Assembly: GCA_038049695.1 (NCBI GenBank)
Contig: CP142460.1
Location: forward strand, 39,985,501 to 40,049,500
Source of the DNA: Cinnamomum chago
Lineage: Eukaryota > Streptophyta > Magnoliopsida > Laurales > Lauraceae
Length of the DNA stretch: 64,000 nucleotides
Direction of reading: 5' to 3'
Shown: positions 12,009 to 23,245 of the stretch, piece after piece
How the letters are laid out: every line of letters starts with the position of its first letter
Position numbering within the stretch: the stretch's first letter is position 1
The notes under the pieces: generated by a model
What the model was told of the DNA's origin: nothing
The model's database searches: none
The model's input: the letters and a program-made list of their open reading frames with translations, nothing else
Made by a program: the position numbers and the translations under genes

Positions 12009-13549
12009 GTTTGATGATGTCGATCGCATGCTTTTAGTACGCGTTTGATCTTTCTAATTAGGGTTTGATTTCTTTGCTTCCTATTTCGATCCCTTTCAAT
12101 CTCTTACTTTCAACGAATTTCACATGATTCATGCACGGAAACGGGAAATCAAGCCCTAGTTTCAGATTCCTTTTATACTGTTTTTGCCGTAAATCTCCAA
12201 ATTTCTTTCCTTTTCAATGATTTCTGGATTCATGTGTACTCATTCTAGTTGATTTTCTACAGAAAATGGGAAATAATGCGATCATTCAAGGTCCAATCGG
12301 TCATCTTTGTGTTAAATTTGAGAGCTTGATTTATTTATGAATCGTTTTGCTTCTTTTTCGGATCCTTAATGTGGATTTTGAGCATAAATTTACAAATTTG
12401 GTTGCCTTTGAGCGTCTTCTGTTTGATGTGTTTTTTAGATTGATGTATTTGCATTATTGTTGTGTTTCAGCTGCGGATTTCAGTTGATTTTTGCAGAAAA
12501 TGGAGTTTAGTGCTTAGTTTTTGAGGTTTGATTGGTAATCTTTGTTTAAATTTGAGAATTTGATTGTTTTGGGAATTGTTTTGCTTCCTTTTCTCTACTT
12601 TGGATAGGGGTTCTGGTGTAATTTGGTAAATTGATTTTACCTTTCTTGTTATATTTGGTAAATTGTTTTACTTACTGTGGATTCAAGTTGATTTGTTAAG
12701 TTTCAAATTGCTGTCAATGGTGCTCTGTGATATGAAATTGAGAAGAAAAAGAAATTAAAGCTCCAATTTTATATTTAGTTCATGGATTTGCATAAAAATT
12801 TGCAGGATTTTGAATGGGATATTATTGTTTTGTGGTTTTTTGGAATAGGTTTTATTAATATTATTTTAGTTTCATTTTTGTTCCCCACATTTTTGGATCT
12901 TGTGTTTTTTATAGACTCTTGTTGATTTTTAAGTTTCCAGATTGGAATAATTAAACTGATGCTCTGTTTTGAGGTTTAATGATTACTGTTATTTTTTGTG
13001 GACACACATTTGAGGAAGTCAGTGAGCTTGCAGGGTTTTTTTCTTTCTATCTTTTTAAATTTTTTTTATTGATTTATAGTTTGAGTTTACTTGTGCCATT
13101 AATGGATTGTAGCTGTCCCACTTTGATTTAGAAAATTGTGAATTTACCGGTATCCTCTATCGTCATCTATTGGCAAACTATTTTATTTACATGATTATAT
13201 TTTTCCTTCGTTTTCCATCTTTTTTTTTATTATTAATCTGGAATGTTTCATATCATGGATTTTTTTAAATAAATAAATAAATAAATAATTATTGCTTTAT
13301 TAGCACGCACCCTTGCACACTACATGATGCCTATGACCAGCAGAGTTACGGCCAGGTCATTTCAGATCATGGATTTTCTCACTAAAAAGGAGTTCAATAG
13401 TGTTTCTGATGTCGATGAAAGGGCAATTTTGTGTTAATATCATGTAGAACTAGGTATATTGGTTGTGTTGTAGTTTTGTAATCTTATGGTTTATTGTGTC
13501 CGTGGTTATGTTTTTGGATTGAATTGAATCACCAAGGTTTGCTGTCTTC

Positions 13550-13817
13550 TGTGAGAACTCGGTTTGGGCGGCACCCTTAACCATGGGGCGTATCATGTCA
13601 ACCATAGGCTTCAAACGGAGAGTCTCCGCTAGTCCAACATTGGAAATATCGAAGTCTTACTCTGGGCCTATAAGCCAAATTCCGTCTTAACTCAACATGA
13701 GGCCTTTTAAAATTGTGCGGCCTTGGAAACCGTAAGAACAGTAACCTCCTGGGAAGTCCTCGCGCGCGCTTGGGCCAAAGCGGATAATTTCATACTGAGT
13801 TGGGCGGGGTGGTAACA
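13550..13817 (+). mobile_element. Short solo-LTR/TRIM-like repeat
   Basis: A 268-bp unit starting TGTGAGAACTC and ending GGTGGTAACA, flanked by a near-perfect 5-bp duplication (TCTTC at 13545-13549, ACTTC at 13818-13822). It contains the words AGTCCAACATTGG, GAGGCCTTTT and GGGCCAAAGCGGATAAT, which I recognise from a repeat common across angiosperms. Orientation and family are inferred. Confidence 0.6.
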
Positions 13818-14420
13818 ACTTCTCTTTGGTGGATTTGAGTTTTTGCGATCTTTTTTTTTATTAAGCTAGAATATTTCTTATCATGGGTTTGCCCATTAAA
13901 AAGGACTTGAAGTTTTGATTTCATTAATTGTCAAGGGACTTGCAATTTCTTGTCAGTTTCATGTAGATGTAGGTATGACAATGTCTTGTCAGTTTCATGT
14001 AGATGTAGGTATATTGATTGATTCTAGTTTTGTAATCTTTTGTTTTATTGCATCTGTGGTTCCCGTTTTGGACTAAATTGATAAGGTTTCATCTCTTCTA
14101 TTTCCATTTGAGAGATTTAACTTGAAATTTTCCTGTCTTCATAGATGCAATTTGTTTTTTCGATATCCGTTGATTTTATTTGGAAGCCCTTAATCTCTGG
14201 CAGTATTTTAGTTTGAATTCTGAACTGTTGTACAATTGTTAGAAGGTTTTAGGTTTTCTTACAGAATTTTATGTTTATGAATTGTTGCACATTCCTTGAA
14301 TTCTTATTTGTCTTTTGTTCGGAATATCATGCTCATTTGGTATCTTTATATCTAGGTTTCATTTGGTTCATCCTCTAAAACTTAAGTGTGCCCTTTCATC
14401 ATAGTCAATGGAGAAGTCCG

Positions 14421-14630
14421 TGTCAATCTAGGAACTTGTATCAGTAAGTTAGCTATAACTTAGGAACTCTACTTGTATTAGAAAGTTAGCTATAACTTAG
14501 GAACTTGAATTGTATTAGGATACTAATAAAAGGGTAATCAATCCCTATATAATGAGAAGGATAAAACCCTAAAGGGGACACGTTTTCCTCCTCCAATACT
14601 CTTGTTTCCTCCATGCATGTGCAACTGACA
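14421..14630 (+). repeat. 5' LTR of the copia element
   Basis: Starts TGTCAATCTAGG and ends GCAACTGACA directly before the primer-binding site. It contains three tandem variants of a roughly 37-bp unit (CTTAGGAACT..TTGTATTAG). 14449-14630 is nearly identical to 19353-19533. A TATATAATGAG core-promoter-like motif sits at about 14550. Confidence 0.85.
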
Positions 14631-14643
14631 TGGTATCAAAGCC
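14631..14643 (+). promoter_or_regulatory. Primer-binding site (tRNA-iMet)
   Basis: TGGTATCAAAGCC immediately follows the 5' LTR and matches the plant initiator tRNA-Met 3' end complement, TGGTATCAGAGCC, except for one G-to-A change. Confidence 0.9.
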
Positions 14644-15436
14644 TAGGGCTTTATTTTCTTCTCATTATTTTCTCCAATGATCTGTAAGATCATCCTTGAC
14701 ACCTTCCAAGGTCTGGAAGCCCTCAGCGCTACTTCAGATCACCACTGATCATCACTGACACTCCCTGATCATCTCAGATCCGACGTGGCCGACTTCAGAT
14801 CATCATCAACACATCTGCGGAAGCAGCCCAGTGTGGTCACAGGGATTTTTCAGGAATTCTAGTTATTTTCAACAATTTTTTTTATAATCAGAGGTAGGCC
14901 TTCTATCAACTTCTGTGAATTTTTAGATTTATCCACTTGTTTTCATCACAGCCGCACAATATCTTGGATCTGAATTGGATTCTGCTGAGACTTCTTCCAT
15001 TAGTTGCATAGACGATCTGTGCATCCATCTTTACCTTCAGATCTGTCATCAGATCAACTGGTGGGGCCCACGTGCATATCAGCACCTTGACGACATGCTC
15101 GTCAGTGCATTGTTTTGTTTCTGCTACTGTTTGTAACATTCAGCAGCTCAGGTCTTTTGGTTTTTAGCTGATATTTCTTCCATCCAGTGCTTGAACCTTC
15201 TCCACCCTCATCCCCAACCTAAGATCTGTACCTTGATCATCTGGTGGGGCCCACGAACACAACCCAACTGCTGTGTTGGTTCGCCAGCCCTGTTTTGGGC
15301 GACTGTTTGCAATTTTCTCATATACTGTCTAATGCAACTATTCTGGGAACAATTCTGATAACTATACTGAATTGTTTTGGTGTGTGGTTGTCTCTTCTAT
15401 CATCTTCTATTGCTCTTCTGATTGATTTGTCACATA

Positions 15437-16176
15437 ATGGAGAAATCTGAGATTGCCCTGGTTCGCTTTGATGGCAAAAATTACACCTCATGAGCCTTTC
15501 AGTTTCAAACTTACTTAGAAGGAAAAGAACTATGGGGATATATTGATGGGTTTGAAAGTAAGCCGGAGGAAGATGACAAAAAGATTTCCGCCTGGAAAAC
15601 TAAGGATGCCAAAATAAAAACTTGGTTACTGGGCTTTGTTGAACCACATTTTATCCTCAATCTGAAACCTGGCAAATCTGCCTATGAGATGTGGGACTAT
15701 CTTAAGAAGATTTATCAGCAAGGCAATGCTGCTCGACAATTTCAATTGGAGCTTGAGATCTCGTAATTTACTCAAGGCACCCTATCTATACAGGACTATT
15801 ACAATGGATATCGAAGAATGTGGTCGGAATATGATGAGATCAAGTTTGCCAATGTGTCTTAAGCACTTCTATCCGAAGAACTCCCATTACAGCAAAATAG
15901 CCATCGCGACCAATTTCTCATGAAGCTTCGTCTGGAGTTTGAGACAGCTAGATCAAACTTAATGAGCTGGGCTTCTCTTCTCAGCTTAGATGACTGTCTT
16001 CAGGAACTTCTGTAGGAAGAACGTCTGGTTACCAAAACTTCTATGGAACAACTGCGATCTGCTGAAGCTCCACTTGCCAATGCTATAATTGTAAGAAATA
16101 TGGTCATTATGCAAACCAATGCAAAGCAAAGATCTGCAGGTATTGTAAAGCCATTGAGCACGTTATTCAAGAATGT
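15437..16176 (+). pseudogene. copia gag remnant
   Basis: An ATG at 15437 opens a gag reading (MEKSEIALVRFDGKNYTS) broken by a TGA at about 15494. It continues with the ELWGYIDG and MWDYLKKIYQQ motifs typical of copia gag. After a frameshift, two CCHC zinc knuckles are visible: C-YN-C-KKYG-H-YANQ-C at 16081-16122 and C-RY-C-KAIE-H-VIQE-C at 16135-16176. These bind RNA in intact elements. Frame changes and stops make it non-functional. Confidence 0.85.
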
Positions 16177-16199
16177 TGGAAGAAGGGTCGCAATTTCTG

Positions 16200-17560
16200 C
16201 ATCCCTATCTCCTCTCACTCCTGATATGGTAAATCAAATGATTATCAATGCCTTAGCATCTATGAACATGTTAGGTACTGATTCGTCTCTGTCTCATACA
16301 TGGTACTTAGATTTTGGAGCAAGTAACCATATGACCTCTTCACCTACCAACTTGCAAAATGTTGTTCCTTACACTGGTACTCTTACTGTTCAAACTGCAA
16401 ATAGAGACCATCTTCCCATCACCTCTGTTGGTGATACCTTTGGCCTCTTACCATTAGCCAATGTTTTAGTGTCTCATCTTGCTGCAAATTTGATTTCCGT
16501 AGGTCAACTTGTTGAGAATAATTACAATGTTTCCTTTTCTTCTTCTGATTGTGTTGTGCAGGACCTGGAGTAGGGGGAAGTGATTGCGAGGGGGCTTAAG
16601 CGTGGCAGACTGTTTTCCCTTCTAGTTTCTACATTTACTCAGAACAAATTTTTTCACCAGTTGTTCTGTTTTTTAATTATGAATAGTTCTCGGTTGTGAC
16701 ATAATAGACTTGGTTACCCGAATGCATCTACGATGTCTACTTTATTCAAATCTGGATTATTACATAAACCTTCTAATTCTGCTTCTTTTGAATGTGATCC
16801 TTGCAAATTAGGAAAACGTAAAACTTTACCTTTTCCTAACTCCATAACACGGAGCACTGAATGTTTTGACTTGATTCACAGCGATGTTTGGGGCATTGCC
16901 CCTCTCCTTTCCCATGGCAATTTCAAGTACTTTGTTACGTTCATTGATGACTACAACCGGTTTACTTGGGTTTATTTATTGCATTCGAAGTCTGATGTTC
17001 TTAATGCTTTTTAGTTTTTTCTTAGCTATGTTGAAATCCAATTTTCAAAATGCATTAAAACTTTGTGCTCAGATTTCGGAGGGGGGAGTATGTTTCTCAT
17101 GATTTTCAATCTTTTCTAAAAACTAAAGGGATCATTTCTCTGCGTACATGTCCGTATACTCCTTAACAAAATAGAGTCGCGAACGGAAAAATAGGCATCT
17201 CCTTGATGTTACTCGAACACTACTGATTGAATCATCAATCCCTCCACGTTTTTGGGCAGAAGCTCTCACTACTGCAGTCCATTTAATAAACCGTCTTCCA
17301 TCCCCTACCATTGCTCAATTAACACCGCATTTTAAACTGTTTGATCACCATCCCGTGTTTGATCACATACATACCTTTGGATGTGTTTGCTTCGTTCATT
17401 TACCTTCCATAGAACGGACAAAATTAGCCGCACAATCTCGCCAGTGTGCTTGTTTGGATTATGCCACCAATCAAAATGGTTTTGTGTGCTATGACTTCAT
17501 TGGTCGTCACATCAGGGTTTCTCGTAATGTTTTTGTCTTTGAAAACCAATAATTTTTTTT
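16200..17560 (+). pseudogene. copia protease and integrase remnant
   Basis: The protease active-site region reads WYLDFGASNHMT (codons from about 16301); the usual D-S-G triad is D-F-G here, so the catalytic serine position is lost. The integrase begins with the HNRLGYPNAS / CDPCKLGK zinc-binding part (about 16700-16830), followed by the DVWG and FIDDYNRFTWVYLL core around 16880-16980, a TAG at 17013 and frameshifts, then the FGCVCFVHLP and CLDYATNQNGFVCYD C-terminal motifs to about 17560. Confidence 0.85.
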
Positions 17561-17879
17561 TTCAAACTCACTTGGATTGTCCTCATCCCTCTTTTCCCAC
17601 TTTCTTACTAGGTTTTTCAGATAAAAGAACCGTTACTAGGTTTCGTCCTGACTTTGTTTATCATCATCGGGAAAAACCTACCACTGTAGATGCCTGTCCT
17701 CCTGATCCTCCGCCGGCCACTGGTTCCACAACTCCTCATATTTTGCATCGCTCCTCAAGAACTTCTCGACCACGTGAGCGGTATGGATTTACACATACTT
17801 CTTTGATGACAACCCTATCCTCTGTTTCTATTCCTAGTTCTTATTTGCAAGTAGTACAACATGATACTTGGAACTAAGC

Positions 17880-19320
17880 TATGAAGGCAGAATTAGGTGC
17901 TTTAGATCAGAATCACACTTGGAACATTGTGGATTGTCCTTCAACAGTTAAACCAATCGGTTGTAAATGGTTCTTCTCCATCAAACTTAAATCTGATGGC
18001 TCCTTGGATAGACACAAAGCTAGACTTTTGGCTCTCATAAACAAGTAAGAACATGGCATTGACTACGAGGAGATGTTTGCACTTGTGGCCAAAATGACAA
18101 CTGTTCGGTTACTTCTCGACATTGCTGCCTCAAATTCTTGGATGTTATACCAAATGGATGTTAAAAATGCATTTCTTCATGAGGATCTTAAAGAAGAAGT
18201 CGACATGAGGATACCGCAGGGCGTCACCTCTCCATCTAAAAGTTCTGTTTGTCGCCTACGGAAATCTCTTTATGGCTTAAAACAAGCTCCTCGGGCGTGG
18301 TTTGAAACTTTTAAAGGGCGGTTATGCACAAGTGGCTTTACTCAGAGCCCTTAGGATCCCTCTCTGTTCCTGGAAAGAACATTTACTGTTGTTACTGTTC
18401 TACTTGTGTATGTTGACGATATTTTTTTCACTGGCACTGATGATAGTATGATCAAATCTATAGAAGTCTCTCTCCGGGATTACTTCCATATGAAGGATTT
18501 GGGCACTTTACATTATCTTTTGGGCTTAGAAGTGAATCAATCTCCCAAAGGCTTGTTTCTTAATCAACACAAATATACATCTGATCTTATTGAGCTCGCT
18601 GATCTACATGAATCTTCGTCAGTTGATACATCTGTAGAGGTCAACCTAAAATTGAGTAAAGATGATGGTGATCTTCTTCCTAATCGACATACCTACAGGC
18701 ACCTGGTGGGCAACCTGGTCTATCTCACCATCACTCGACCCGACATATCCTATGCTGTCAATTTAATGAGCCAATTCATGACATCTCCTAGACACCTTCA
18801 TTTGACTGTTGTCAAGCGCATTATTCGGTATTTGTTAGGAAATGTCACTCGTCGTTTATATTATCCTAAGGATAATCCGCTTCAGTTAAATGTTTATGCA
18901 GATGCTGACTGGGCGGGCTGTCACGATACTCGTTGGTCTACTACTGGTTGGTGCATGTATTTTGGCAATTTTTTAATTTCTTGGAAATGCAAGAAACAAG
19001 AATGTGTTTCTTGATCTTCTACTGAGGCGGAATATAGGGCTATGTCTTCTGCATGTTCAGATATCTTATGGCTACGGGGACTTCTTTCAGAACTCGGATT
19101 TGCACAACCATCTCCTACATCCTTGCATGCAGATAATACAGGGGCTATCAGGATCACTGAAAATCCTGTCTTTCATGAACGCACCAAACATATTGAAGTG
19201 GATTGTCACTTTATTCGGGATAAATTGAAATGTGATGTCATTTATTTACCTCATGTCCCTACTGACCTTTAGTTTGCTGACATTTTCACAAAAGGACTTG
19301 CTCGGCCTCGACATTAGTTT
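17880..19320 (+). pseudogene. copia reverse transcriptase / RNase H remnant
   Basis: The reverse transcriptase retains MDVKNAFLHEDL, LRKSLYGLKQAPRAW and the catalytic YVDD (18409-18420), then LGLEVNQSPKGLFLNQHKY. RNase H shows YADADWAGC, a broken STEAEYRA (19015-19040), LHADNTGAI and TKHIEVDCHFIRD. In-frame stops at 18353, 19013 and 19270 (and others) inactivate it. Confidence 0.9.
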
Positions 19321-19352
19321 ATGGTTTCCAAATTGCTGCTTTATGACTCCCC

Positions 19353-19533
19353 TTAGCTATAACTTAGGAACTCTACTTGTATTAGAAAGTTAGCTATAAC
19401 TTAGGAACTTCAATTGTATTAGGATACTAATAAAAGGGTAATCAATCCCTATATAATGAGAAGGATACAACCCTAAAGGGGACACGTTTTCCTCCTCCAA
19501 TACTCTTGTTTCCTCCATGCGTGTGCAACTAAC
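19353..19533 (+). repeat. 3' LTR of the copia element (5'-truncated)
   Basis: Matches 14449-14630 with only a few differences (TTGAATTG/TTCAATTG, ATAAAACCC/ATACAACCC, GCATGTG/GCGTGTG). The low divergence contrasts with the many coding lesions, which suggests that the copy was mobilised in an already defective state or that mutations cluster in the coding region. Confidence 0.85.
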
Positions 19534-19545
19534 GGTCTGAGTTTT

Positions 19546-19925
19546 TCTCCAGGATTGCGGCTGAATTGTTTGTCAATTTTGTTCTAAAGTTTTTTCAAAT
19601 TTTGTTCCGATGATTCTGAATCCTCCTGTTGCCCTCTTTTCTGTGTGAATTTTTATTTTCCTCTCATCTTTTGCACAAAAAGCTCTCAGTTTAAAGCAAA
19701 AACTCCAAAGCTCACCTTATCAATTCTTTCGAGGGTTGTGATTGAATTGTTTGTCAATTTTGTTCTAAAGTTGTTTCAAATTTTGTTCCTATGATTCTGA
19801 AACCTCGTGTTGATTTCTTTTCTCTGTGGATTTTTATTTTTCCCTCATATTTTGTACAAGAAATTCACAGTTTAAATCAACAACTCCAAATCTCATCCTA
19901 TTAATTCTTTCCATTACCATTTCCA
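19546..19925 (+). repeat. Tandem duplication, unit about 190 bp
   Basis: The two copies (about 19546-19735 and 19737-19925) share GATTG..TTGTTTGTCAATTTTG, TTCTGAA.CCTC.TGTT and CAGTTTAAA.CAA.AACTCCAAA. They sit in the leader intron between the copia element and the coding exon and are moderately diverged, so the duplication is old. Confidence 0.8.
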
Positions 19926-20108
19926 TCTTCTGTAGCTGCTAATTCATTTTTTGTAATCGGTCTTTGGGTTTTAGTTTTTTGAATATCCACTTAATGAAAT
20001 TTGAACAAAACTAAAATCTCATACTATTCTATGAAATTCAGATGTAATCATGTAAAAACTCAAGTATCTGAGTGGAATATATATATATTTTTTTCCTTAC
20101 AGATTACC

Positions 20109-20129
20109 ATGACAAATACTAGTGTATGA
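20109..20129 (+). promoter_or_regulatory. Minimal upstream ORF 1 of gene 1
   Basis: ATG ACA AAT ACT AGT GTA TGA, six codons plus stop. Its stop overlaps the start of the next upstream ORF (GTATGAGC: TGA at 20127-20129, ATG at 20126-20128). Translation here would feed termination directly onto the second upstream start. Confidence 0.5.
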
Positions 20130-20221
20130 GCCTATCAGCTTTAAACAACTACATGCAAGATTTGGAGCTCATCTGCCACAATCCTTCCATTGCAGAGAGG
20201 ACTTTGCCACAAAATTGCTGA
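20126..20221 (+). CDS. Upstream ORF 2 of gene 1, 31-aa peptide
   Basis: ATG at 20126, TGA at 20219-20221, directly preceding the main ORF by 9 nt. The peptide starts MSLSALNNYMQDLELICHNP, continues with an SIAERTLP-like tail and ends in Asn-Cys. It looks like a structured, protein-like peptide and not random sequence (balanced composition, amphipathic YMQDLELI). This suggests a conserved-peptide uORF that tunes translation of the downstream protein, as in known plant CPuORF genes. Alternatively it is the N-terminal exon of another isoform joined by splicing. I do not recognise its homology group. Confidence 0.55.
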   Translation: MSLSALNNYMQDLELICHNPSIAERTLPQNC

Positions 20222-20230
20222 TAGTGGATC

Positions 20231-20722
20231 ATGGTTCAGACACTCAAATCCATCCATGGGGGTGGAGGCTCAGTTAGAGTGGGGACTACAGGAACAATAG
20301 GGGCCTTGATGATGAGGGAACTTGATTCCCTGAAACATATGCAACATTCATCAACTTCCTCAAGAAAAATACCTCCTACACTCCCAGTTTCAGTTCCCTG
20401 TCATGCGATCCCGAGAAAATCTATGCCTAGAAGAAGTTTGGTTGATGAAACAAGCAGAAGCAGTAGCATCTACAGAAATCCTAGAAATACCCAAAAGATG
20501 AAATCTAACCTCCAGAAAAGTGACCATCACATCCCAATGCTCAGCTCGCGTGATGTCCCTACGGAAGGAAAGCCAAATGGAGAGAAACTAGACAAGAAAG
20601 GACCTTCTATTGTTGAAGTTGTAGATCTAAAATGTGGCAACCTTGACAGACCATGGTCCGGGCCCATAACCACCCGGCTCAAGAAGCTCGGTTTCTCCAA
20701 GCTTTCTGAAAGTGTCACCTAA
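20231..20722 (+). CDS. Plant-specific protein of unknown function, 163 aa
   Basis: Complete ORF from ATG 20231 to TAA 20720-20722. Residues 8-30 hold a glycine-rich, ordered-looking block (GGGGSVRVGTTGTIGALM, then RELDSLKH). The middle (about 40-110) is Ser/Arg/Lys-rich and probably disordered, with basic clusters (RKSMPRRS). The C-terminus (about 125-163) is again conserved-looking: EVVDLKCG..DRPW, then a TTRLKKLGFSKLSES tail. I know of no biochemical function for this architecture. No signal peptide or membrane segment is visible. The coding part is one exon after acceptor 20102; two uORFs precede it. It would be expressed from the promoter near 11.8 kb if the leader-intron model is right, with a dead copia element in the intron. 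Confidence 0.8.
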   Translation: MVQTLKSIHGGGGSVRVGTTGTIGALMMRELDSLKHMQHSSTSSRKIPPTLPVSVPCHAIPRKSMPRRSLVDETSRSSSIYRNPRNTQKMKSNLQKSDHHIPMLSSRDVPTEGKPNGEKLDKKGPSIVEVVDLKCGNLDRPWSGPITTRLKKLGFSKLSESVT

Positions 20723-21384
20723 TCATTCTCATTAGCAGCTAGATGTAAACTGAACCCCATCATTTCCTTGTGCTGATTATTCACAGCCAACCCTGAAGAG
20801 CAGATGCTTGTAAGGAACCAGCAGAATCCATGTCAGACATCCTTGTGCTTCGTTCTACAAGATCTCGCATTTGTCCAGCACAAGTTGTTTGAAGTACTCA
20901 AATCTCCGGTAGGAGTAATCTGACCATTCCTTGTGTGCCTATCTAGTGTGGAAAGATTGCCACCATTTTTAGGGAAGTGGGTAGCTCTGGTTCAGGTCTT
21001 ATAACTTGTTGGATTGTATGAGGAAGTGAAGACTATTGTCTTCTCCTGGCAAGGTTGATTTTTGCTATGAGTTTTGGACTTTGAAGCTTGATTCATCTTA
21101 TATTGGTTAGATGACATGGGTCATCATGTTCTTGTGTTTGCAACCAAGATGAAGGTAAGCTTAGACTACGATTTCATTTTTACATTTCTAACATTTGCTT
21201 CTCTTTGTTGGCTTCCTTGTATCTTATATTGTCTTCACCCCCAAGATATAGGAGGGGTGCCTTTTGTTTGGTGGGAAGACTTCCGTTTGTTTTTCCGTAC
21301 TAGTCACGTGTATTTTTGCTTTTGATACTTCTTTTGGCACTTCTTTGTTTTGAGTTAGAGAAAGTTAATGGTGTTATCTGTTTT
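20723..21384 (+). other. Probable 3' UTR and downstream flank of gene 1
   Basis: Non-repetitive, mixed-composition sequence directly after the stop codon. No clear AATAAA signal stands out, so the transcript end cannot be set. Confidence 0.4.
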
Positions 21385-21585
21385 AATGTAGCTCATATGG
21401 TTGTAATTCATGTGATTCTGTGGGGACAGTAATGGAGAGAATTTCCTTGCTTTGCACTTTTTTTTTTTGGGAGAGATGGCCATTTGATGCAGCTCATATG
21501 GTTGTAAATCATGTGATTTGTGGGGACAGTCATGGAGAGAATTTTCTTGCTGCTTTTCACTCTTCTGGAGATATGGCCGTTTGAA
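21385..21585 (+). repeat. Tandem duplication, unit about 100 bp
   Basis: Both copies contain AGCTCATATGGTTGTAA.TCATGTGATT and TGTGGGGACAGT.ATGGAGAGAATTT.CTTGC, starting at about 21391 and 21491. A poly-T run sits inside the first copy. Confidence 0.8.
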
Positions 21586-23079
21586 CTATTTGGAAGATTA
21601 TGATATATTTTTGGCTCACATTCATGGAAAGGTGGTCCTAATTTTATGGTTGAAACTTCACTCTTTCATATTCAGACCACAGCCCAAGACTTTTAGATCA
21701 CTGATTGAAATAAATACTATATTACAGTCTCCCGATGGTGATTGAATTTTTTACAAGAAAGACATACTTTTGAGTTTTTCAGGTAACTGTGCTTTGAGGA
21801 AGGAACAAATCTATACTGCTATTTTTCATTGGGGACTTGGGAAACTCTTGACCTTTATGTGAGTCACAAAATTTAACAAATGCAAAGAATGCACAAGCGA
21901 CTATAGCAAGTATTATAGGAAAAATTAAATACAGTAGGATAAAAAATGATCACATACCAATTTGTGTAGAAAATCCTCTAAGATGAGAGGAAAGAAAATA
22001 AGGGAGCCACTCATAAAATCCACAACGCAAAGCCTAGAGTTTACTAGTTTTTTCTTCCGAAGTTACCAACTTGAGACTCTTCTCATATATGTAGGAACAA
22101 CTCTCTTCATGGAAATGGAACGTAAATAAAGAATCTCTCATTTTCTCGTTCATAAGGAACTTGGTCTTGTAGGGCTTTACTTTTTATTTCATTACACCTC
22201 ATGTAGTTCTTCACATGAGCAAGAGAACACGAGAAGATATAACTCTGATTTCTACACACCCATACATGTGCACCAAAACCCATTGTGTGCTCAACAAGAC
22301 TTTGCTCCATGTTAGATCAATAATTAACAAATATAAATGGGTCTACACATGAGGATGGGCCCTAAATAAACCCAAGAATCTCGCCCTCGAGACTCATGAG
22401 AGAGGCCCCTATTTTGCCTAGGGACCGAATCAACAAATTAAAAGCTCACTAAACAGCGAGTCTGATGCTTAGGCAAAGCTCAAGACTTGACGTCTTCGTC
22501 GCTATATCTTATAGGTTTTTTTTTTTTTTTTTTTTCTTCTAGAACTTCAAGTGTAACACATCCTGTATCCAAATGATACCACGAATCAATGTGTTCTATA
22601 ATAGTACGCTAGATTTTGGCTAAATTAGGGGTTGTTTTCCCTTTACACGGGAAAAAAATATTAAAAAAACTGACAATAAATCTACAACTAATAGCATACA
22701 TGGTGTAACTAACATTGAGGAGAGACTATCTGCTTTAGAAAATTATCTGGCTTGCAATTACGATGTTGCATTTTCATGGTGCGGAAGGAAAAACTATATG
22801 TAATGAAAAAAAAAAAAAATCCTTTCTGGCATTGGGCCCTTGAGGGTAGGGTAGGGCCTAGGTATTATAGCCCGTAGAGCACACTGAGAGCTTTGGCTCA
22901 ACTTAGGCCCGGCCCACATGTGTAAGGATTCTGTAAGGGTTGACCTCGACTGGGCCTTTGACATCCCTAGCTACAAGAATAAGCACCTTTCATATTTATA
23001 TTTCTAAAATGGGTCATATCCTTTCCGCCAAATAAAAATAGCACACATGCTTGTTTGTAAGGCCTACTATTAACACTAT
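21586..23079. other. Repeat-derived intergenic region without genes
   Basis: Contains a poly-T run (22517-22536) and a GGGCC-rich piece (22840-22970) resembling half of a hAT MITE. The stretch CCCAAGAATCTCGCCCTCGA (22371-22390) looks like a purine tract of an LTR element on the minus strand. No boundaries or ORFs can be supported. Confidence 0.4.
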
Positions 23080-23113
23080 ACAAATAATTATTATTATATA
23101 ATAAAAGGAAGCA

Positions 23114-23245
23114 GATGAATTCGTGGGGGATCGACACGTGGTGCATCCTCAGACTTGTGAATTCGTAGGAGAGCGACACGTGGTGCATCTTAGACTTGTA
23201 AATTCGTGAGGGAGTGGCACATGGCGCATCCTTAGACATTTTGCA
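23114..23245. repeat. Tandem repeat, three copies of about 55 bp
   Basis: Unit core GAATTCGT.GG.GA.CGACACGTGGTGCATC.T.AGACTTGT, repeated at about 23117, 23159 and 23200. A single further copy of the core opens H2 at 25861-25885. The ACACGTGG core is G-box/ABRE-like, which may be coincidental. Confidence 0.8.

Larger units (their letters stand above)
14421..19533 (+). mobile_element. Degenerate Ty1/copia LTR retrotransposon in the leader intron of gene 1
   Basis: Short LTRs (about 0.18-0.21 kb) flank an internal region with a tRNA-iMet primer-binding site and the copia order gag, protease, integrase, reverse transcriptase, RNase H on the plus strand. The reading frame is broken by many stops and frameshifts (for example TGA at about 15494 in gag, TAG at 17013, TAA at 17875, TAG at 18353, TGA at 19013 and TAG at 19270), so the copy is dead. 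The 3' LTR lacks the first roughly 28 bp of the 5' LTR. I could not settle a TSD. It is inserted in the same orientation as gene 1. Confidence 0.93.
12009..20102 (+). other. Long leader intron of gene 1 (predicted)
   Basis: T-rich sequence between a donor at 12009 and a polypyrimidine tract plus acceptor TTTCCTTACAG at 20102. It contains a degenerate internal duplication (12255-12370 against 12495-12600, both GAAAATGG..TTGGTAATCTTTG..TTTTGCTTC), a 268-bp LTR-like insertion (13550-13817), a copia element (14421-19533) and a tandem duplication (19546-19925). The intron model is inferred from the splice signals alone. Confidence 0.45.
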
